Shown in pieces: positions 59,414 through 64,000 of a stretch of DNA of 64,000 nt. This DNA is from Collinsella sp. AM33-4BH. GTDB taxonomy: Bacteria > Actinomycetota > Coriobacteriia > Coriobacteriales > Coriobacteriaceae. The DNA lies in NCBI RefSeq assembly GCF_003469205.1, contig NZ_QSIN01000008.1:1-64000 (forward strand), in the 5' to 3' direction. The notes beneath the pieces were generated by a model. That model did not search any database. It had not been told where the DNA came from and saw only the letters and a program-made list of their open reading frames with translations. How positions within the stretch are numbered: the first letter of the stretch is position 1; every line of letters starts with the position of its first letter. The translations under genes were made by a program, and so were the position numbers.

Positions 59414-60853
59414 ATGTCCGTTAACCCTGCCAGCGTCACCAACCCGCCCGCGCAGTTTCCCGAGGACTTTGTCTTTGGCGGCGCCACCGCTGCCTACCAG
59501 GTAGAAGGCGAGACCCGCACCCACGGAAAGGGCAAGGTCGCCTGGGACGACTTCCTGGAGGCCCAGGGCCGTTTCTCCCCCGACCCCGCCTCCGACTTCT
59601 ACAACCAGTACCCCGTCGATCTGGAGCTGTGCGAGGAGTTCGGCATCAACGGCATCCGCCTCTCCATCGCCTGGAGCCGTATCTTCCCCGAGGGTACTGG
59701 CAAGGTAAACCCCGAGGGCGTGCAGTTCTACCACGATCTCTTTGCCGAGTGCCACAAGCACCACGTTGAGCCGTTTGTCACGCTGCATCACTTTGACACG
59801 CCGCTGCCCCTCTTTGAGAAGGGCGACTTCCTCAATCGCGAGACCATCGACGCCTTTGTGGACTTTGCCACCTTCTGCTTTAAGGAATACGCTGACCAGG
59901 TGACCTATTGGTTCACCTTTAACGAGATCTGGGCTGACGCCTCCAACACCTACATCGAGGGCACCTTCCCCGGCGGCGTCAAAGCTCATCTGGCCGAGGC
60001 CTTCCAGTGCGAGCACAACATGATGCTTGCCCACGCCAAGGCTGTGCTGGCCTTCCACAACGGCGGCTTTAAGGGCAAGATCGGCGTCATTCAGTCGTTG
60101 GAGTTCAAGTACCCGCTCAACGAGAACGACCCCGCCGACATCAAGGCCGCCAACAACGAGCACGTGCTGCAAAACCAGTTCCTGCTTGACGCCACCTTCC
60201 GCGGCGACTATGCCCCCGACACCCTCGAGTGCGCCAACCGCCTGGCTGCCGTCTCGGGCGGCACCATCGAGATCCTGGACAAGGACCTCGAGATTATGCG
60301 CGAGGCCGCGCTCTACAACGACTACCTGGGTGTCAACAACTACCAGTGCCGTTTCCTCAAGGCCTACGACGGCGAGAACGACCTGCACCACAACGGCACG
60401 GGCGAGAAGGGTACCGGCCGCTGGCGCGTCAAGGGCATTGGCGAGCATGTGAACAAGCCCGGCATCCCCACCACCGACTGGGACTGGATCATCTATCCCG
60501 AGGGTCTGTTCGATCTGCTCGTCTACATTAAACAGCGCTACCCCAACTACAAGCAGATTTTCATTACCGAAAACGGTATGGGCTACAAGGACCCCTACAA
60601 GGACGGCTTTGTGGACGACCAGCCGCGCATCGACTACATCGAGCAGCACCTGCGCTGGCTGCTTAAGGCCATGGAGGTGGGCGTCAACGTGGGCGGCTAC
60701 TTCCTGTGGAGCCTGCAGGACCAGTTCTCCTGGACCAACGGCTACAACAAGCGCTACGGCTTCTTCTACGTAGACTTTGAAACCCAGAAGCGCACGCCCA
60801 AGGCAAGCGCCTACTGGTACAAGCACGTGGCGCAGACCCGTCGTCTGGACTAG
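59414..60853 (+). CDS. lacG: 6-phospho-beta-galactosidase (GH1)
   Basis: Splits lactose-6-phosphate into glucose and galactose-6-phosphate. 479 residues: FVFGGATAAYQVEGE at the start, acid/base Glu in WFTFNEIWADA near residue 171, nucleophile in IFITENGMGY near 387, and SLQDQFSWTNGYNKRYGFFY near 440 for the phosphate pocket. Length and blocks fit LacG; 6-phospho-beta-glucosidase is the alternative. The ribosome site (GGATC) is weak, so it may rely on coupling with lacE 66 bases upstream. Confidence 0.93.
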   Translation: MSVNPASVTNPPAQFPEDFVFGGATAAYQVEGETRTHGKGKVAWDDFLEAQGRFSPDPASDFYNQYPVDLELCEEFGINGIRLSIAWSRIFPEGTGKVNPEGVQFYHDLFAECHKHHVEPFVTLHHFDTPLPLFEKGDFLNRETIDAFVDFATFCFKEYADQVTYWFTFNEIWADASNTYIEGTFPGGVKAHLAEAFQCEHNMMLAHAKAVLAFHNGGFKGKIGVIQSLEFKYPLNENDPADIKAANNEHVLQNQFLLDATFRGDYAPDTLECANRLAAVSGGTIEILDKDLEIMREAALYNDYLGVNNYQCRFLKAYDGENDLHHNGTGEKGTGRWRVKGIGEHVNKPGIPTTDWDWIIYPEGLFDLLVYIKQRYPNYKQIFITENGMGYKDPYKDGFVDDQPRIDYIEQHLRWLLKAMEVGVNVGGYFLWSLQDQFSWTNGYNKRYGFFYVDFETQKRTPKASAYWYKHVAQTRRLD

Positions 60854-60906
60854 TGGCTTGCAGTTGGCGTAATTGCCCTGCTCACATAACTTGTCCCCAT
60901 TTCTCA

Positions 60907-60954
60907 GCCGGGGGCGGCACGTCACACGGCGCGCCGCCCCCGGCCTTTGTGTTT
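60907..60954 (+). terminator. terminator of the lacEG operon
   Basis: GCCGGGGGCGGC / GCCGCCCCCGGC, 12-bp perfect stem, followed by CTTTGTGTTT. Confidence 0.85.
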
Positions 60955-60975
60955 GGGCGGACCGGGAGCCGTTTG

Positions 60976-61271
60976 TCTCGATCTGTAACATCTGACCCGC
61001 GGTTTCGGCCCCAACTGTTACAGATCGAGATGAACACACAGGGCAATCCTCTCAGTCTCAATCTGTAACATCTAGCTAAGTTTTTGGGTCCTAGTTGTTA
61101 CAGATCAAGATGAACGCACGAGCCAACCCTCTCAATCTAAATCTGTAACATCTGGCGGGTTATTTCTCCCCTACCTGTTACGGATCGAGATGAATAGATT
61201 AGACCTAGCCTAAAAATCTCAACCTGTAACACGTAGCCGAGTTTTTCAGTCCTAACTGTTACAGATCGAGA
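60976..61271. repeat. tandem array of four 55-bp hairpins (80-bp period)
   Basis: Units at 60976-61030, 61056-61110, 61136-61190 and 61217-61271. Each is a 15-base arm (TCTCGATCTGTAACA type), a 25-base loop and an inverse arm (TGTTACAGATCGAGA). Starts are 80, 80 and 81 bases apart; spacers of 25-26 bases begin TGAAC/TGAAT. Loops vary but keep a GTTTTT...TCCTA-like core. A fifth unit lies at 63093-63147, beyond the ATPase gene. Confidence 0.9.
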
Positions 61272-61499
61272 CAAACAGGCCGAGCAAGCTACACCCGTAG
61301 GTCTTTCACGCTGGAGCATTCGACCAGCACGCCCGAAACAAGCGTACGGCTTCTGGAGCTCGGGGCTTCTAGGCACGCAACGACCTCGTCGGGCGCACGG
61401 ACACCCAGTCCGCGGTGACGGAACTTCACCGACATATCCCGAAAACTCGATCCCCGGCTTAGCTTGCGCGCATTATCACAATAAACCCCCAACGATACA

Positions 61500-61530
61500 C
61501 GGTCCTGCGGTTCAATGAGCCACAGGACCG
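61500..61530 (-). terminator. hairpin after the second ATPase gene
   Basis: CGGTCCTG / CAGGACCG arms with a 15-base loop begin 12 bases past the stop. No long U-tract. Confidence 0.45.
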
Positions 61531-61541
61531 CATGCCGTCGA

Positions 61542-62912
61542 TCAGATAAAGATCGTCATATACAGAGGTAGATATATCCTATGCCCTTCAGCCCTGAGCT
61601 GTTTTGGGTGAAGAACTATCTCTTCTCCGACTCGTCGTTCGAATCGTCTGCCGAAATCGTCAAGCGAGATTGTTGAATACGATTTGGAAGATTTAACTTC
61701 AACAGGAGTGACCCGCGGTTTTCCAGCCGCGTCTTCAAAGCCGCGCGAAACAAGAAAATCAATTTCACGCGTTCTGGGCCGACTCCCCTCTGTTTTGGAA
61801 GGCTCCTGCCAGCTGTAATAAAAAAGCGAATGCCCCAGACTCTTAAGCTGCTGCGCCACGATGTTCTCGATTAGCATTCCTTTATTAATTGAAATTCTTC
61901 CAAATTGAATGTCTCTATGAACATCCATAAGGTCCGGACCATCATCAAACGCCAAGCTCACGAGCAATCCCGTGTCCGCCATATAGCATTTAAGCGAAGA
62001 CGCGTCCTCGTGCAGGCGGTAACCCACGCTCGGATCACTGCATAAATAGCAACGGTTAATCAGTCGCGCATCCTCAAGCCAGATTAACGCCGACTCATAT
62101 GTCTCAAAACGGGACCCCTTCTCCAAGCTGTCAAATTTGAACCGTTTATTTGCCGCAGATAATTGACCCGGAATATCGTCATAAACCGCCCGCGCACGTC
62201 TAGCGTCCGAACCTCCAAACTTGGCAATGTCCTCCCTGTACAGTGCGATAATCTGCCGTTTAACCCTGTCGCATCCTCTAAAATCATTCTCTGCCACAAA
62301 GGAGTCGACCGACTGAGGCATACCACCGACAAGCATATACTCATCAAATAATCTCATGCACGTCGCATGAACGCCGTCCGGAAGCGCGGTCCGAGATTCG
62401 CGCCCTTTACGGATCTCTTCTGCATAAAGATCTTTTCCGGTCGCCCAAAGATACTCCTCAAAATCGAGGGGCTCGAGAGGGATCCTTTCTTCCTCTGACG
62501 GTATGACAATGCTATCGACATTCTTTTTGATGGAGACAAGAGAGCCTGTCTCGATGTAATCAAATCTGCCGTCTTCTACAAGATGCTTTATGTATTCGCG
62601 CGCGATGGGAAACCGCTGCACTTCATCAAAAATGACCAGCGACTCTCTCGGTTCGAGGGCCTTACCATACTGCAGCTGAAGCATGCGTAAAAAAAGATCG
62701 ACATCTTCACGATGGTTCAGAAATATATCGAGCGTGGCTTTGCTAGCAGCCGAAAAGTCAATGTACAGATAATCCTTGTATTCATTTTGCGCGAAGCACT
62801 TGACGAGCGTCGTTTTGCCAACGCGTCTTGCACCCTCAATAAGCACCGCAGTGCGCCCTTGCGAGCGTTCTTTCCACTCCTGCAGACGATCATATGCCTT
62901 CCGTTTAAACAT
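61542..62912 (-). CDS. AAA family ATPase with DUF4143 C-terminal domain (second copy)
   Basis: 456 residues. Walker A EGARRVGKTTLVKCF near residue 25, Walker B SLVIFDEVQRFP near 90, and a C-terminal region with RTREIDFLVSR, TPVEVKSSKSY resembling PD-(D/E)xK nucleases. Distantly related to the protein at 22274-23443. GAGGTGAG precedes the ATG. Clearly lower GC than the rest of the window, so acquired. Four 34-bp direct repeats lie just upstream and a hairpin family brackets the gene; a toxin-antitoxin pair follows. Role unknown; defence or maintenance is suspected. Confidence 0.87.
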   Translation of the reverse strand: MFKRKAYDRLQEWKERSQGRTAVLIEGARRVGKTTLVKCFAQNEYKDYLYIDFSAASKATLDIFLNHREDVDLFLRMLQLQYGKALEPRESLVIFDEVQRFPIAREYIKHLVEDGRFDYIETGSLVSIKKNVDSIVIPSEEERIPLEPLDFEEYLWATGKDLYAEEIRKGRESRTALPDGVHATCMRLFDEYMLVGGMPQSVDSFVAENDFRGCDRVKRQIIALYREDIAKFGGSDARRARAVYDDIPGQLSAANKRFKFDSLEKGSRFETYESALIWLEDARLINRCYLCSDPSVGYRLHEDASSLKCYMADTGLLVSLAFDDGPDLMDVHRDIQFGRISINKGMLIENIVAQQLKSLGHSLFYYSWQEPSKTEGSRPRTREIDFLVSRGFEDAAGKPRVTPVEVKSSKSYSTISLDDFGRRFERRVGEEIVLHPKQLRAEGHRIYLPLYMTIFI

Positions 62913-62944
62913 AATCTCACCTCAGCATAATTTACGTGCTAGTT

Positions 62945-63062
62945 TACAAAAATACCGACCTTCAGATATATCTAATAATACAAAAATACCGAGCTTTAAA
63001 TGAGCTTATAGCTACAAAAATACCGACCATTGCAATGGTTGAGACATACAGTAATACCGAGC
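62945..63062. repeat. four phased 34-bp direct repeats upstream of the second ATPase
   Basis: TACAAAAATACCGACC / TACAAAAATACCGAGC words start at 62945, 62979, 63013 and 63047 (the last with TACAGTAA), exactly 34 bases apart; endings GACC and GAGC alternate. They begin 32 bases before the ATPase start codon. Same architecture as the 23-bp array upstream of the first ATPase, with unrelated sequence. Confidence 0.88.
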
Positions 63063-63092
63063 TTTACGCATAACGGATGCTATGCCTCACCG

Positions 63093-63147
63093 TCTCGATC
63101 TGTAACACTAAACCCGGTTTTGGACGTCTACCTGTTACAGATTGAGA
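63093..63147. repeat. solitary 55-bp hairpin of the 80-bp array family
   Basis: TCTCGATCTGTAACA arm, 25-base loop CTAAACCCGGTTTTGGACG..., and inverse arm TGTTACAGATTGAGA. Same arm and loop lengths as the array at 60976-61271. Confidence 0.88.
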
Positions 63148-63214
63148 CAATTCAACGATGCCGACTATTCGATACGGCGTGGTACAATTATGTCCCAATG
63201 CGAAGGAGATACCT

Positions 63215-63481
63215 ATGCCCATCTGTGTGCCCGTCCGAGACATGAAGGACACTGCCACATTCACCGCGCTTGTTGAGTCCGAGCACGACGTCACCGTAAC
63301 CAAGAACGGCTACGAGGCCATGCACTGCATCAGCAGCGACCAATATCGCCTCATGCAAGACGAAATCGCCAAAGCCAAGCTGCTGTCTCGTATAATGCTG
63401 GCAGAAAACGAGATATCGCAAGGCGACTATAGCGACTATGACACCTTCGCGACCTCGATACGAGACAAATATGGCCTATAA
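63215..63481 (+). CDS. type II antitoxin (Phd/YefM/RelB-like)
   Basis: 88 residues. MPICVPVRDMKDTATFTALV, then VTVTKNGYEAMHCISSDQYR: a promoter-binding N-terminus with the V-T-K/R-N-G motif of Phd/YefM antitoxins, followed by a toxin-binding acidic helix. GAAGGAG lies before the ATG at 63215. It overlaps the toxin gene by 11 bases and should repress the pair by binding its own promoter. Confidence 0.87.
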   Translation: MPICVPVRDMKDTATFTALVESEHDVTVTKNGYEAMHCISSDQYRLMQDEIAKAKLLSRIMLAENEISQGDYSDYDTFATSIRDKYGL

Positions 63482-63776
63482 CGTCGTAATACTCAAAAGC
63501 GCGCGATATGAGTACGAGAGTATCGTCGGATACCTTGCCCAAATCCTCAAGAATCCGCGCGCAGCGGGCAATTTTGTCACTGAGTTTGAATATCAACTTG
63601 ATTTGCTTCGCGAGCAGCCGCTCCTACGACCTCTCTCACACATGCAAGAGCTGGCGGCACGTAATTACCGATCGTTTCCCGTCAACAACTACACCTGTCT
63701 TTACAAGTTTGAGCGCGAAACAATCTATATCGCCCACGTCTTTCACCAGTCACAGGACTACGCCCGCCTGGTCTAG
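63471..63776 (+). CDS. RelE/ParE family toxin
   Basis: 101 residues. MAYNVVILKSARYEYESIVG and YLAQILKNPRAAGNFVTEFE are the two N-terminal helices of RelE/ParE toxins; NYRSFPVNNYTCLYKFE and YIAHVFHQSQDYARLV give the core strands and the C-terminal H-x-x-Q-D-Y stretch. Whether it cuts mRNA on the ribosome or blocks gyrase cannot be read from sequence. ATG at 63471 inside the antitoxin's last codons; an upstream ATG in the frame (63438) is less likely. Confidence 0.87.
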   Translation: MAYNVVILKSARYEYESIVGYLAQILKNPRAAGNFVTEFEYQLDLLREQPLLRPLSHMQELAARNYRSFPVNNYTCLYKFERETIYIAHVFHQSQDYARLV

Positions 63777-63790
63777 CACGGCGGCACTCG

Positions 63791-64000
63791 CTAGCAAATG
63801 ACTTGCGTGTGCTCCTCGATGGCAGTGCGGTCCTCGGCGGCGATACCCGGCTCACACACCACAGCGTCCAAATTGTCCAGGCGGCAGAAGGTGTAGAAGT
63901 CGCGCTTGCCGATCTTGCTGGAGTCGGCGATCAGGTAGCGCGAGTCGGCCTTGCTAAAGGCGAGCTGCTGGATACGGCCCTCGTCCATGTTGGACGTAGA
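63791..64000 (-). CDS. DeoR family regulator, C-terminal part (runs off the window)
   Basis: The last 69 codons of a gene that continues past the window edge. IADSSKIGKRDFYTFCRLDN and LDAVVCEPGI are the end of the DeoRC sugar-phosphate sensor domain (compare VALMDASKVNGRGMYRFAEL in the DeoR protein at 44021). It may control the lactose genes, whose lacA upstream region has DeoR-type dyads, but the distance makes that tentative. Confidence 0.8.
   Translation of the reverse strand, partial: STSNMDEGRIQQLAFSKADSRYLIADSSKIGKRDFYTFCRLDNLDAVVCEPGIAAEDRTAIEEHTQVIC

Noticed and set aside
60976..61271. CRISPR array
   Set aside because: The repeated unit is itself a 55-bp palindrome with a variable loop and there are only four, with similar spacers; no cas genes are nearby.
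61289..61435. Short minus-strand ORF (MSVKFRHRGLGVRAPDEV...)
   Set aside because: No ribosome site and no recognised family; it could be a remnant of a larger gene but the evidence is too thin to list.
1..64000. tRNA or rRNA genes
   Set aside because: I looked for GGTTCGAATCC-like T-arms with CCA-proximal stems and for conserved rRNA words and saw none; a covariance search could still find one.

Overview
The window looks like a chromosomal segment of a gut Coriobacteriia bacterium, most likely Collinsella. That assignment is inference from the GC-rich, codon-biased genes, the gene set (agmatine deiminase locus, lactose PTS with tagatose-6-phosphate enzymes, pyruvate formate-lyase, flavodiiron protein) and the many palindromic intergenic repeats. 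No rRNA, tRNA, prophage, transposase or CRISPR array was recognised.

Layout. 1-5.4 kb: aspartate-family amino acids (asd and lysC on the minus strand; thrC and thrB on the plus strand). 5.6-9.2 kb: engB, mtnN, a serine-hydrolase remnant, pflA and a DegV gene. 9.6-12.1 kb: a pyruvate formate-lyase split into a 683-residue body without its glycyl-radical end and a separate 83-residue glycyl-radical protein. 12.5-14.4 kb: a KdgT-type permease and an SDR dehydrogenase. 14.6-19.3 kb: a MarR regulator and a heterodimeric ABC exporter. 19.9-28.4 kb: DAHP synthase, a GNAT protein, an AAA/DUF4143 ATPase, a MATE pump, an amidohydrolase and a membrane LuxR regulator. 28.4-35.9 kb: the agmatine deiminase locus (two APC exchangers, aguA, ptcA), flanked by two paralogous membrane-anchored LuxR proteins. 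36.2-42.5 kb: a BceAB-like ABC system, a Nudix-Vsr fusion, an AraC regulator and a HAD phosphatase. 42.8-60.9 kb: a sugar region with a class II aldolase and DeoR regulator, flavodiiron protein, LacI-galK-galT, the lacA-lacB-lacX-lacC tagatose-6-phosphate operon, a frameshifted membrane protein, and lacF-LacI-lacE-lacG. 60.9-64 kb: a low-GC defence-like island with tandem hairpins, a second AAA/DUF4143 ATPase, iterons, a type II toxin-antitoxin pair and the end of a DeoR regulator.

How the genes work together. Lactose would enter through LacE/LacF as lactose-6-phosphate, be cut by LacG, and its galactose-6-phosphate processed by LacA/LacB/LacC; an aldolase (perhaps the class II enzyme at 42.8 kb) would finish the route. 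Free galactose would go through GalK/GalT. Pyruvate could then be cleaved by the split formate-lyase after activation by PflA. Agmatine would be exchanged for putrescine and turned to putrescine plus carbamoyl phosphate; no carbamate kinase lies in the window.

The most unusual content is: (1) the split pyruvate formate-lyase; (2) a Nudix-Vsr fusion; (3) two AAA/DUF4143 ATPases each preceded by exactly four phased direct repeats (23-bp and 34-bp periods), the second bracketed by a 55-bp hairpin family; (4) a nested-stem intergenic element with a conserved internal loop but unrelated stems at several loci, which looks like a structured RNA; (5) several other palindromic repeat families; and (6) a recurrent CCGTTYACGG-like palindrome in promoter regions. 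Start sites given are judged from Shine-Dalgarno spacing.
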